Assembly (NCBI GenBank): GCA_015521325.1 | Contig: WAOK01000051.1 | Span: forward strand, 1-47,052 | DNA length: 47,052 nucleotides | Direction: 5' to 3' | Source: Desulfurococcales archaeon | GTDB lineage: Archaea; Thermoproteota; Thermoprotei_A; Sulfolobales; NBVN01 | Shown: in pieces, positions 25,833 through 34,505 of the stretch | How positions within the stretch are numbered: position 1 is the stretch's first letter | Layout: each line of letters starts with the position of its first letter | Translations under genes and position numbers: made by a program | The notes under the pieces: generated by a model | Told to the model about the DNA's origin: nothing | Seen by the model: the letters and a program-made list of their open reading frames with translations, nothing else | Databases searched by the model: none

Positions 25833-27554
25833 TTACATCAGCTCCACGAGCCCAGCCACCTCCAAGAACTTCAGGAGTGTCGTCACCTCCTTCGCACTGA
25901 TGCTGCGTTTCATCTCACCCATTAGCTCATGCCTGAGCGACTCCACGCTCGCCGTCTTCCTGCCATACACGAGTATTAGTGACGCAGCTGTCCCTACCCA
26001 CTCCCTGCCCTTCACCCACCTCAGATACCTCAACCTCTCCGCCTTCGAGAGGTGGTACGAGAGGCTCACCGGTGGGTAACTTCCTCTCACCCTAACGAAC
26101 TTGCCCCCGGCCGGGTACCTGCAGTAGTTCCTCGCTATGCTGAGCTGGAATATGTCGGGAACCTTCGGAATAACGTACCTGCAGTACATACTAAGAACCG
26201 CCTGAAACACGTCCTGTCCCTTCTCAGCAGCCTCGGCTATGTCATGGGAGAGTATCCTTAGGTAGTAAGCCAGCTGTTCCTCCGGAGTCAGGGATGAGGA
26301 CGATGCCCTCTCGATTGCCGAGAAGGCCGCTAGCGCTATGGCCCGGGAGATTCTTGGGTCAAACGCGTCCGCCCAGTCCGCACTACTATGGTATCGGATG
26401 TCAGGCCATTCGTTGATCATTATGGCGGGGACACCGTTGATCACGTAGACGTCGTGGTCGCTCCCCATGGAGTAGCTCCTAGGCTCCACACGGAGCAGGG
26501 AAATGTTCCCCAGTGCCCTAGAGACTTCTATGAACCCCGCAACTTCTATGGGGGAAGTCAGGAGCATGGGAGGCCTGATAACGTTTAGTATAGACTCCGT
26601 CCTCCTCGGGTCCCCTCCAACCATGTCAAGATTAATCGCTGCCTTAATTGATGCGCCCTCATTAGCTCTCTCTCTGAGATACGGTGTTGTCCCGAAGTAC
26701 TCAGGGACAAGAACTATTCTTAAAGCATGGTCTCTCAACACTAATGAGCCTGATCTGATCGCCCTGTTGATTGCCAGGGCGAGCTCCATTAAGGCACCGG
26801 CACCTGAAGCATTATCGTTAATAGTGCCTCCAGGGTGACAGTAATGAGCTATCAGATGGTACTCAACCGGTTCATCACCTATAATTACCTCGACCACTGG
26901 GGCGTAGGACCTTCCTCGCCATTTAGAACGTACTTCTCCTCTGACGATGACCTCCTTACCGGAGGCTAGCCAGAGCCCTATTCTCTCGGCCCAGAGACGT
27001 GGGATGGAGAGGGCGGGGGTTTTATAGGTAGACGCCTCCTCCGGAGAGAGGAAAAGGCCAACATACGGAACCGCTGTTGGGGGGAGGTCGTCACGGTAGA
27101 AGAGAACCGCCTCAGCACCACGCTCACTCATGATGGGGTAAAGAACCTTCAGCTTCGCACTGGCGACAACGACTTTACCCTCCAGGTCAAGAACTTCCCA
27201 CACCGTGTCCTCATCAAGCATAATCGCCCTGCCCTCGAAGTCCCCTGAGGGTGAGTGAGCCGCCACCGCTGTCCAAGCCCATGATAGGTCAGTGATCCTT
27301 TCCTTCACAGGTGAAATTAGCTCGGCGAAGCCGGAGACAGGATCCCAGCCAGCCACAGGTTTAGGGTACTTCATCTCCTCGTAACGATACCTCCTCACCC
27401 TAACCTCTAGGCCAGAATCTATGAGGATATCGCTTATCCAAGACGCCGCCGACTCTAGTCCGGAAGAGCCCTGTATTCTGTGAAACATGCTGAGCTTTAG
27501 GGTGAGTTCACCGAGTTCTTTAAGAGAGAAGTAGTTAGCCAGCGAAGCGCTCAA
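25833..27554 (-). CDS. M28-like zinc aminopeptidase (DUF4910-type)
   Basis: A 573-residue protein with the co-catalytic metal pattern of M28-like exopeptidases: HYCHPGGTINDNASG (about residue 240), EYFGT, NLDMVGG and a C-terminal SSADWADAF after YH. A PA-like insert (about 90-200) splits the front part, as in DUF4910 aminopeptidases. The last 110 residues look like a helical or winged-helix tail. No signal peptide is seen, so it should act in the cytoplasm on peptides. The start TTG has only a weak GGGTAGAG upstream. Gene neighbours give no further hint. Confidence 0.7.
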   Translation of the reverse strand: MSASLANYFSLKELGELTLKLSMFHRIQGSSGLESAASWISDILIDSGLEVRVRRYRYEEMKYPKPVAGWDPVSGFAELISPVKERITDLSWAWTAVAAHSPSGDFEGRAIMLDEDTVWEVLDLEGKVVVASAKLKVLYPIMSERGAEAVLFYRDDLPPTAVPYVGLFLSPEEASTYKTPALSIPRLWAERIGLWLASGKEVIVRGEVRSKWRGRSYAPVVEVIIGDEPVEYHLIAHYCHPGGTINDNASGAGALMELALAINRAIRSGSLVLRDHALRIVLVPEYFGTTPYLRERANEGASIKAAINLDMVGGDPRRTESILNVIRPPMLLTSPIEVAGFIEVSRALGNISLLRVEPRSYSMGSDHDVYVINGVPAIMINEWPDIRYHSSADWADAFDPRISRAIALAAFSAIERASSSSLTPEEQLAYYLRILSHDIAEAAEKGQDVFQAVLSMYCRYVIPKVPDIFQLSIARNYCRYPAGGKFVRVRGSYPPVSLSYHLSKAERLRYLRWVKGREWVGTAASLILVYGRKTASVESLRHELMGEMKRSISAKEVTTLLKFLEVAGLVELM

Positions 27555-27621
27555 GCTACTCTACCCATAGATAGTGGGTGAGACCATAAATTATGCAGAG
27601 GCCCTGTGTAAGGGACCCGAT

Positions 27622-27681
27622 CCTTTTAACCTTAGGTGATCTGATCCTTACGTGAGACACGAGAAAGTCTCAGGTGAATGG
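27622..27681 (+). promoter_or_regulatory. Promoter and leader of the molybdenum hydroxylase operon
   Basis: CTTTTAACC near 27627 is a TATA-like box; transcription would begin near 27653. The leader contains GAGAC-(8 nt)-GTCTC, a possible 5-bp hairpin (27654-27671), and AGGTGA 5 nt before the ATG at 27683. Confidence 0.45.
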
Positions 27682-27682
27682 C

Positions 27683-30007
27683 ATGCCTGAGGATCCGTAT
27701 TCGTTAATTGAGAGGTGGATGAAGGCAAGGTCCTTCCTTGTCATCGGCAAGAGCGTCACCAGGGCTGACGCTATCGAGAAGATACTTGGGAGAGCTAAGT
27801 ACGTCGAGGACTTCCTCGACGGGGCCCTGTTCGCCAAGATGGTGCTGAGCACTGAACCCCACGCCAGGATCCTGGGGATCGATGACTCGGCGGCTCTAAG
27901 AATCAAGGGTGTGCGGAGGGTGATCACTGCGAGGGACGTCCCCGGAATCAATGAGGTAGGCTACGCGCTTCCGGATCAACCCCTACTCGCGGACAAGAAG
28001 GTCAGGTACATCGGTGACACGGTAGCGCTCGTCGTTGCCGACGACTTCGAGGCCGCGCTGAGGGGGGCTGAGGAGGTCGACGTCAAGTACGAGCCCTTAC
28101 CGCACATACTCGATCCCCTGGAAGCGATGGAGAGGACTGACGTGCTGATACATGAGGAGAACGGGTCGAACATAGCGTTCCGCACTAAGGTTAGGAAGGG
28201 CGACGTCGAGGAGGGGTTCTCCAAGGCTGATGTCGTGGTGGAGAACGAGTACAGGACGCATAGGCAGGACCACATCTATTTAGAGACTGAGGCTGCTTTA
28301 GCCGTACCCGGGCTAGACGGTAGGCTGACCGTAATAACCGCCGCTCAGCATCCGCACCTAGCGCAGAAGATCGTCGCTAAGGTACTGGGTGTGAATTGGT
28401 CGGACATCAAGATAATAGTGCCGTACCTCGGCGGCGGGTTCGGCGGTAAGGATGACGAGGGTCCGCTTGTCGCTGCTAAGGCGGCTCTGGCGGCGTACCT
28501 GACAGGGAAGCCCGTATTCCTTGAGTACACCAGGGAGGAGTCGATCTTAGTTCACCCCAAGAGGGAGTCAACAATAATCAAGTACAAGAGCGGTGCCACC
28601 AATGACGGGAAGCTGGTCGCTGCCGAGATAACCATAATACATGACACGGGAGCCTACGCCAACAGAGGCCCATTCATCCTGTGGAGAGCGACAGTCCACG
28701 CTACTGGGCCCTATAAAGTACCTAACGTCAAGGTGGACGGCTATGCAGTATACACTAACAAGGTGCCGCAGGGCTCCTACAGGGGCTTCGGCAATCCATC
28801 AGCCCAGTTCGCGGCTGAGTCGCAGATGGATCTCCTAGCCGAGAAGCTCGGCATGGATCCGGTCGAGTTCAGGCTAAAGAACCTCCTGAGGCCCGGCGAT
28901 GACACCGCCACCGGGCAGGTGCTTGAGGACTCGGTCGGCATAGCTGAGGCGCTCGAGAAGCTCGCTAAGGTGGCGGACTGGAAGAGGAAGAGGGAGACCT
29001 ACGGCAAGGACACCGGGAGGTTCAGGCGCGGGATCGGTGTCGCTGTTGCGTGGCACGGCATAAGCACATCGAGAGGTGTGCCGGACTGGAGCAACGCCTA
29101 CCTGAAGGTCGAGAGGGATGGCTCGGTAACGGTTCACACAGGCATTGTGGAGATAGGGCAGGGCTCGCCGAACTCTTCACACAGGCAGATCGTTGCTGAA
29201 GTACTTGGTATACCGCCAGAGAAAGTAAAAGTCGTGTACGGTACCACAGACGCGCCTGATACCGGGGCAACACATGCCTCGAGAGGCACCACCGTCGGCG
29301 CTATAGGCCCGTTCATAGCTGCTGCGAAGGTTAGGGAGAGGCTCGAGCGCCTAGCGTCGGAGCTCCTCCACGCCCCGGTTGAGCAGATAGAGTTCGTGAA
29401 CGGAATAATCAAAGTGAGGGGCACTGACAAGCAGATAACTTGGGAGAAACTTATCGACGAGGCATACAAGCGCGGCGTAGAGGTCAGCGCAACCGGCTAC
29501 TTCTTCCTGCCGAAGGGCAAGTTCGACGACGAGAAGGGCAGGGGCTTCGCTTACCCAGCCTACAGCTTCATAGCCATGATCGCCGAGGTCGAGGTAGATA
29601 CTTGGACCGGCGTAACCAGGGTTACTAGGGTGTGGCCAGCGCTTGCCGCAGGGAAGATAATCAACCCGCAGCAGGTCGAGGGACAGATCGAGGGCGCTGT
29701 GGCACAGGGAATGGGCTACGTGCTGATGGAGCAGTTCGTGTTCGATGAGAGAGGCAGGATACTGAACCCGAACCTCACCGACTACGTCATACCGACGGCG
29801 CTGGACATGCCGCAGGTAATGAAGCCGGTCTACGTCGAGGACCTCTTCAAGTACAGCCCCTTCGGTGCTAAGGGCGTGGGCGAGATGGCCCTGATCCCCG
29901 CGCCAGCGGCGATAGCTAACGCCGTTGCCCACGCCCTGGGCATAAGGTTCACTCAGCTACCACTGACACCTGAGAGGATCCTCCTCACTCTAAGGGGTGA
30001 GAAGTGA
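27683..30007 (+). CDS. Xanthine dehydrogenase family molybdopterin-binding (large) subunit
   Basis: A 774-residue molybdenum hydroxylase large subunit of the CoxL/CutA type. Visible motifs are GGGFGGKDD (about residue 252), GSYRGFGNP (about 363) and GVGEMA near 733 with the conserved active-site Glu. The AYRCSFR loop of true aerobic CO dehydrogenase is absent, so the enzyme is more likely an aldehyde (for example glyceraldehyde) or purine oxidoreductase. ATG 27683 is preferred over GTG 27674 because AGGTGA sits 5 nt upstream. It is the first gene of a three-gene operon in the order large, FAD, FeS. Confidence 0.88.
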   Translation: MPEDPYSLIERWMKARSFLVIGKSVTRADAIEKILGRAKYVEDFLDGALFAKMVLSTEPHARILGIDDSAALRIKGVRRVITARDVPGINEVGYALPDQPLLADKKVRYIGDTVALVVADDFEAALRGAEEVDVKYEPLPHILDPLEAMERTDVLIHEENGSNIAFRTKVRKGDVEEGFSKADVVVENEYRTHRQDHIYLETEAALAVPGLDGRLTVITAAQHPHLAQKIVAKVLGVNWSDIKIIVPYLGGGFGGKDDEGPLVAAKAALAAYLTGKPVFLEYTREESILVHPKRESTIIKYKSGATNDGKLVAAEITIIHDTGAYANRGPFILWRATVHATGPYKVPNVKVDGYAVYTNKVPQGSYRGFGNPSAQFAAESQMDLLAEKLGMDPVEFRLKNLLRPGDDTATGQVLEDSVGIAEALEKLAKVADWKRKRETYGKDTGRFRRGIGVAVAWHGISTSRGVPDWSNAYLKVERDGSVTVHTGIVEIGQGSPNSSHRQIVAEVLGIPPEKVKVVYGTTDAPDTGATHASRGTTVGAIGPFIAAAKVRERLERLASELLHAPVEQIEFVNGIIKVRGTDKQITWEKLIDEAYKRGVEVSATGYFFLPKGKFDDEKGRGFAYPAYSFIAMIAEVEVDTWTGVTRVTRVWPALAAGKIINPQQVEGQIEGAVAQGMGYVLMEQFVFDERGRILNPNLTDYVIPTALDMPQVMKPVYVEDLFKYSPFGAKGVGEMALIPAPAAIANAVAHALGIRFTQLPLTPERILLTLRGEK

Positions 30008-30891
30008 TGTACTACCTGCTCCCAGACTTCCGGTTCGTCAAGCCCGAAACCTTGAGGGAGGCGTTCAGGGAGCTGGAGACTGAGGGCGCTGCCCCGATAG
30101 CGGGGGGTACCGACCTGGTAATAGATATGAAGGTGGGTAGGAGGAAGCCTGATAAGCTGGTGTACATAGCGCACCTGCCGGAACTCAACGGGATAAGGGA
30201 CGCCGGGGACTCGATAGTGATAGGGGCCGTGACCAAGCTCCAGAGCATCGTCGACAGCGAGCTCCTTAGGAAGCACGCACCTGTCCTGCCCGAGGCAGTC
30301 AACGAGATGGCCTCTTGGCAGATAAGGAATATAGCAACGATCGGAGGCAACCTAGGTAATGCCTCACCAGCCGCCGACACAGCACCGCCGCTCTACGTGC
30401 TCAACGCCAAGGTCGTGATCAAGGGCCTTGGCACGGAGAGGGTGATGCCTGTGAGGGAGTTCTTCGTCGGGCCGAAGAAGAACGCTCTGAGGAAGGGCGA
30501 GCTCATCCAGGCGATAATAGTGCCTAAGGTTGCTGGGGAGGGTGTCGGGATGTCGTACGTCAAGATAGGGAGGAGGCAGGCTTTCACGCTGTCCATAGTG
30601 TCGGTGGCGACCCTCGTGAAGGTCGAGGGTAACGAGATAGTCGACGCCAGGGTAGCACTGAACGCCGTCGCGCCGACACCTGTTAGGGCGCCGCATGTTG
30701 AGGAGGCACTGAAGGGTTCGAAAGCAACCGCCGAGGTCGTCATGAAGGCTGCTGAGGAGGTACTGAAGGACATTTCGCCAATTAGCGACGTAAGGGCGTC
30801 GAAGGAATACAGGAGGCTTCTCTCCGTGGCCTTAACCCGTGAGTCATTACTGACCTCACTACGCAGGGCAGGTGTTAAGGTGGAGGTGTGA
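30007..30891 (+). CDS. FAD-binding (medium) subunit of the molybdenum hydroxylase
   Basis: A 294-residue CoxM/CutB-type subunit. FAD motifs are PIAGGTDL (about 32-39) and NIATIGGNLGNASPAAD (about 103-119). It passes electrons from the FeS subunit to an acceptor. The ATG overlaps the stop of the large subunit by one base (TGATG), with GGGGTGA 6 nt upstream, so translation is coupled. An in-frame GTG one codon earlier is less likely. Confidence 0.9.
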   Translation: MYYLLPDFRFVKPETLREAFRELETEGAAPIAGGTDLVIDMKVGRRKPDKLVYIAHLPELNGIRDAGDSIVIGAVTKLQSIVDSELLRKHAPVLPEAVNEMASWQIRNIATIGGNLGNASPAADTAPPLYVLNAKVVIKGLGTERVMPVREFFVGPKKNALRKGELIQAIIVPKVAGEGVGMSYVKIGRRQAFTLSIVSVATLVKVEGNEIVDARVALNAVAPTPVRAPHVEEALKGSKATAEVVMKAAEEVLKDISPISDVRASKEYRRLLSVALTRESLLTSLRRAGVKVEV

Positions 30892-30895
30892 TGGG

Positions 30896-31375
30896 ATGAA
30901 GGTCAGGTTCAAGCTAAACGGGAAGTGGGTTGAGGTAGACGCCAAGCCCAACGAGATATTGCTCGATACCTTGAGGCTGAAGCTCGGCGCGAGGTCCGTT
31001 AAGAGGGGCTGTGAGACTGCTGAGTGCGGTGCCTGCACGGTCCTCCTCGACGGGAAGCCGGTGTACTCATGCACCATACTGACGCCTATGGTTGAGGGTA
31101 GGGAGGTCATCACCGTCGACTACCTGGCGGAGACCGGGGAGATCCAGCCGCTGATGGAGGCGTTCGCAGAACATGGCGCCGTGCAGTGCGGGTTCTGTAC
31201 GCCGGGCTTCATACTAACTGCCTACGCATTCCTGAAGCAGAACCCGAGGCCGAGTGAGTGGGAGGTAAGGAAGGCGGTCGAGGGCAACCTCTGCCGCTGC
31301 ACTGGGTACCAGAAGATAATTGAGGCTATCCTTGACGCGGCTGAGAGAATGAGAAAGAGTAACGGAAATAAGTGA
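30896..31375 (+). CDS. [2Fe-2S] (small) subunit of the molybdenum hydroxylase
   Basis: A 159-residue CoxS/CutC-type subunit with both [2Fe-2S] clusters: the plant-ferredoxin type C39, C44, C47, C59 and the second in CGFC and CRC of the helical half. It links the molybdenum site to FAD. ATG 30896 is chosen because GGAGGTG lies 7 nt upstream; a longer reading from 30872 lacks support. The gene ends the operon and is followed at once by a T-rich terminator. Confidence 0.93.
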   Translation: MKVRFKLNGKWVEVDAKPNEILLDTLRLKLGARSVKRGCETAECGACTVLLDGKPVYSCTILTPMVEGREVITVDYLAETGEIQPLMEAFAEHGAVQCGFCTPGFILTAYAFLKQNPRPSEWEVRKAVEGNLCRCTGYQKIIEAILDAAERMRKSNGNK

Positions 31376-31376
31376 T

Positions 31377-31390
31377 TTTTCTTTTCCTTA
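31377..31390 (+). terminator. T-rich terminator after the hydroxylase operon
   Basis: TTTTCTTTTCCTT follows directly after the stop codon at 31373-31375, and more pyrimidine-rich sequence continues to about 31425. Archaeal transcription commonly ends at such T tracts. Confidence 0.6.
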
Positions 31391-31434
31391 TTAATAACCT
31401 CTTTATTATTCCCTTATCATTCCTTATGAAAACA

Positions 31435-31782
31435 TTATTCGCCGCCACTTCGATCCTGCCGACGGGCTATGAGTTTCCTTTCGATGAAAGGCAGTATATT
31501 CATGAACTCCTCAACCACCCTCTCTATGAGATGATCATTAACGTCCCCACCTTCTCCGAGCTCGTCACCGACCCGTATTAGGGCATCAATTACACCGTAA
31601 ATGTCTGGGCCGAGGGATCCGCAATTAACAACTCTGCACAATCTCTTGACGTGACCTGATAGCATCATGGCGACGTATCTCCTGGCCATCGAGCCGCACA
31701 CACCCTCACAGGTTCTCGCAATGAACCAGTGGCTCCCTAGCTCCGATATCACTCCCAGCTCTTCTCTTACCTCGTTCCTCAC
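31435..31782 (-). CDS. Small hypothetical protein, leftward
   Basis: A protein of 115 residues that I do not recognise. It is helix-rich, with four cysteines in the first half (CEGVC, then LCRVVNC) and an acidic C-terminal half ending in a basic tail. The Cys arrangement could bind metal, but this is a guess. GTG 31782 is favoured because GGTG lies 6 nt upstream; GTG 31791 is the alternative. It is divergent from another unknown small gene at 31883. Codon use looks like its neighbours, and the frame is open without a matching gene on the other strand. Confidence 0.5.
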   Translation of the reverse strand: MRNEVREELGVISELGSHWFIARTCEGVCGSMARRYVAMMLSGHVKRLCRVVNCGSLGPDIYGVIDALIRVGDELGEGGDVNDHLIERVVEEFMNILPFIERKLIARRQDRSGGE

Positions 31783-31882
31783 CCCCAGCACCTTATTCTG
31801 ATCATAGCATAGGGACTATAGAGGTTGCGAGAACAATGAAGTTCATCACCCCTCACGTCAGAATAGATTGGTGGTGAGTAAT

Positions 31883-32203
31883 TTGGGAGTGGACGATACT
31901 GTAGAGCTGATTAAGTCCGTTGCCGCTGAGGTTTTTCCTAGAGCTAAGGTGGCGGCAGCCCTGGATGAGGGGTGTGGTAAGGTAGCGATCGATGCAGGCG
32001 ATGATCAAGTGTTCGTATCCGTTATCCCGGGCTCGGTACGTGGTGTCTCCGTGGCTAAGTTCGTGAGAACACCGTTTCTGGGGTGTAGCGAGGCTTTTAT
32101 GATGCCCGAGGGGTTAATTGCCATTGTGTCAGGGCCGCAGGATAAGGAGAAGATCGCTAGAAAACTTAGGGCTATTACAAAGATGCCCCGGGCTAGAGCT
32201 TGA
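31883..32203 (+). CDS. Small hypothetical protein, rightward
   Basis: A protein of 106 residues, not recognised. It is predicted alpha/beta with a repeated pattern of hydrophobic strands (VFVSVIPGSVRGVSVAKFV) and a basic C-terminus; a central GC pair (GCGKVAID, FLGCSEAF) is notable. TTG 31883 is chosen because GGTGGTGA lies 5 nt upstream; TTG 31868 is the longest option. Its end overlaps the converging aspS gene by 11 bp. Confidence 0.5.
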   Translation: MGVDDTVELIKSVAAEVFPRAKVAAALDEGCGKVAIDAGDDQVFVSVIPGSVRGVSVAKFVRTPFLGCSEAFMMPEGLIAIVSGPQDKEKIARKLRAITKMPRARA

Positions 32204-33872
32204 TCTGTAACCAATAAAGGTCTCTCAGATATTCCTCTGGTGCCTCAGCGGGTGCACCTGTCAGCGGGTCGGCCATGTCCTTGTTCTTCGGGAACGCTAT
32301 TACCTCCCTTATCGTGGGCTCCCCTAGCAGCACCGCCACGAGCCTGTCTAGGCCAAAGGCTATGCCTCCGTGTGGCGGTGGCCCGTAGTCAAGGGCCTCT
32401 AATAGGAAACCGTAGCGGTTCATCGCCTCTTCCTCGCTCAGGCCCAGCATTCTCAGTATCTTCATCTGGAGCTCCTTGTCATGGATCCTTATGCTACCCC
32501 CAGCGACCTCTTCACCGTTAAGCACGAGGTCGTAAGCGAGTGACCTCACCTTCAGCGGCTCTTTATCGAGTAGGTGAATGTCTTCTGGATTCGGTGAGGT
32601 GAACGGGTGGTGCCTCGCCGCTAGCTTGCCTGTCTCCTTGTCTATTTCGAATAGCGGGAAGTCTATTATCCAGATGAAGGATCTTCTTGTCTTGTCTATG
32701 AGCCCCAGCTTTGATGCGGCGGAGAGCCTCAGTCTCCCGAGAGCCTCAGACACACTCAGGTAGTCGCCCTCAGCAACTATGACGGCGTCACCTGACTCGG
32801 CTCCGTAGGTGCTGAGGTCGCCCTCGGTTATGACGTCAACGCGGACGCCGTGCTCCCCTGATACCTTCACCGCCTCAGCGGCGAGATATTCCGTTATGCC
32901 CTTGCCGCCCTCCACTACCAGGTACCTCTTAGCGGTTCCCTCGCTGATCTCCAGGTCTCTTAGCTCGAGACCGAACCTCGTGTCCGGCTTGTCGCTCCCG
33001 TACCTCCTTATTGCTTCCCAGTATGTTAAGCGGGGGAACGGCGTCTCTATGTCTTCTCCGAAGACCTTCTTCAGCACATGCTTCATCGCTCCCTCCACGA
33101 CCTCCATCACGTCCTCCCTGGTCACGAACGACATCTCAACGTCGAACTGCGTGAACTCTGGTTGCCTATCCGCCCTCGGGTCCTCGTCCCTGAAGCACCT
33201 CGCAACCTGGTAATACCTCTCGAACCCCGCTATCATGAGGAGCTGCTTGAACAGTTGCGGGGACTGCGTTAGGGCGTAGAACTTCCCGGGATGGAGTCTT
33301 GACGGAACGAGGAAGTCCCTCGCACCCTCGGGTGTGGAGCGGGCTAGGTACGGGGTCTCTACTTCTATGAAGCCCAATGAGTCAAAGTACTCCCTCATAG
33401 CGGCGACGATCTTCGCCCTCATGAGTATGTTCCTGAACATCTTCGGGCGCCTTAGGTCGAGGTACCTGTACCTGAGCCTCACCGCCTCAGAGGTGGTGCT
33501 CATGAGTGACTCGTCATGGATCGGGATCGGTACGGGCTTGGATGTGCTTAAGATCTGGAGCTCCTCGGCAATAACCTCTATCTCGCCTGTAGGCATCTCA
33601 GGGTTCACTTCCTTGGGCGGGCGCTCCCTCACAGTGCCCTTCACGGCGACAACGTACTCCGGCTGGAGCTTCTTGGCGGCATCGAAGGCTGGCGACCCCT
33701 TCCTCACCACTACCTGAACTAAGCCGGTTCTATCCCTTAGTAATATGAATACTAGCCTTCCGAAACGTCTGACCCTATGAACCCAACCGTTTAAGATGAC
33801 TGTCTTCCCTGCGTCGTCCTTCCTCAGTTCGCCGCACCATCTCGTTCTCTTCATGAAGCCTTGAATAGACAA
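32193..33872 (-). CDS. aspS: Aspartyl-tRNA synthetase, bacterial-type
   Basis: A 559-residue class II synthetase that reads like a bacterial AspRS. The N-terminal anticodon-binding OB domain begins RTRWCGEL; motif 2 contains FRDEDPRADRQPEFTQ (about residue 218); then comes YGSDKPDTRFGLEL and an insert in the GAD-domain position (about 300-405), shorter than usual; motif 3 is GIAFGLDRL (about 510). Archaeal AspRS normally has about 430-440 residues and no GAD insert. Start TTG 33872 has GGTG 5 nt upstream; ATG 33854 (MKRTRWCGE) matches bacterial N-termini and is a good alternative. TTTTATTAA near 33906 is the likely TATA box. Confidence 0.9.
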   Translation of the reverse strand: MSIQGFMKRTRWCGELRKDDAGKTVILNGWVHRVRRFGRLVFILLRDRTGLVQVVVRKGSPAFDAAKKLQPEYVVAVKGTVRERPPKEVNPEMPTGEIEVIAEELQILSTSKPVPIPIHDESLMSTTSEAVRLRYRYLDLRRPKMFRNILMRAKIVAAMREYFDSLGFIEVETPYLARSTPEGARDFLVPSRLHPGKFYALTQSPQLFKQLLMIAGFERYYQVARCFRDEDPRADRQPEFTQFDVEMSFVTREDVMEVVEGAMKHVLKKVFGEDIETPFPRLTYWEAIRRYGSDKPDTRFGLELRDLEISEGTAKRYLVVEGGKGITEYLAAEAVKVSGEHGVRVDVITEGDLSTYGAESGDAVIVAEGDYLSVSEALGRLRLSAASKLGLIDKTRRSFIWIIDFPLFEIDKETGKLAARHHPFTSPNPEDIHLLDKEPLKVRSLAYDLVLNGEEVAGGSIRIHDKELQMKILRMLGLSEEEAMNRYGFLLEALDYGPPPHGGIAFGLDRLVAVLLGEPTIREVIAFPKNKDMADPLTGAPAEAPEEYLRDLYWLQIKL

Positions 33873-33964
33873 TGACCCACCCAGTACAGCGTTGAGGGAC
33901 AGTTAATAAAACGGGTCGGTACAACCTCATTACCCCTCACACAGGAGTTATTTTAGGTATAACC

Positions 33965-34495
33965 ATGGGGCTCTTTCCCGAGATACCTGAGTGGGTTGGG
34001 TGGGTGCTATTCATCGTCAGTACTCTCCTAGCGATCAACGCTGGGAAGAGCTTGGCTGCCAAAAAGCACGACGCAGATCTCGCTAGAAGGTACGGGAAAC
34101 AGTTGAGCATGTTCGGACTGACACTTTACATTTACACGATCTTCTCAATAGTTTTCTCACTTTTCTCAACACTAGTGACGAAGACACTCAGCGCGTCGCT
34201 CAAGGTCATTGCCGGTGGATCAGTCCTATCAACTATATTAACTGGTATTGTCTACCCCCTCCTCGTAATTGGTGTATCATATGCTGTCTTCCGCGCGAGG
34301 TACAGCAATGTGAATGAGCCCCTTACTAGGGAGGGAAAGCTGGCTGTGAAGATTGCAGAAAAGGAGGTCGGGCTTCGCAGAGGGGTTGAAAAGATCGTAA
34401 GACCCCCCTCGCCCCTTCAGGTAGCTGATAAGGCCGCGAGGGGCGTCAAAGAGGTAACGAAGCTGTTTATTGAGGAAGAGAAAGAGAAGAGATAA
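33965..34495 (+). CDS. Hypothetical membrane protein with three helices and a charged tail
   Basis: A 176-residue protein: helices at about 9-26, 48-72 and 84-107, then a charged soluble tail of about 65 residues rich in Lys, Arg and Glu. The tail would be cytoplasmic and may form a helix. I do not recognise the family. It starts at ATG with only a weak AGGT upstream; no partner genes are evident, since aspS is divergent and the reductase converges. Confidence 0.55.
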   Translation: MGLFPEIPEWVGWVLFIVSTLLAINAGKSLAAKKHDADLARRYGKQLSMFGLTLYIYTIFSIVFSLFSTLVTKTLSASLKVIAGGSVLSTILTGIVYPLLVIGVSYAVFRARYSNVNEPLTREGKLAVKIAEKEVGLRRGVEKIVRPPSPLQVADKAARGVKEVTKLFIEEEKEKR

Positions 34496-34505
34496 TAGTG
34501 TGTGC

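Noticed and set aside
28641-29932. Several long frames opposite or offset to the hydroxylase large subunit
   Set aside because: They are shadows caused by the high G+C codon pattern of a clearly conserved gene and have no start signals.
31372-31581. Short plus-strand reading frame after the hydroxylase operon
   Set aside because: It begins in the T-rich terminator, has no ribosome-binding site and overlaps a better-supported leftward gene.
31800-31870. Possible third C/D box RNA on the minus strand (GGTGATGA after CTGA)
   Set aside because: Only one C-like and one D-like box are present, in the wrong order, with no second pair at suitable spacing.
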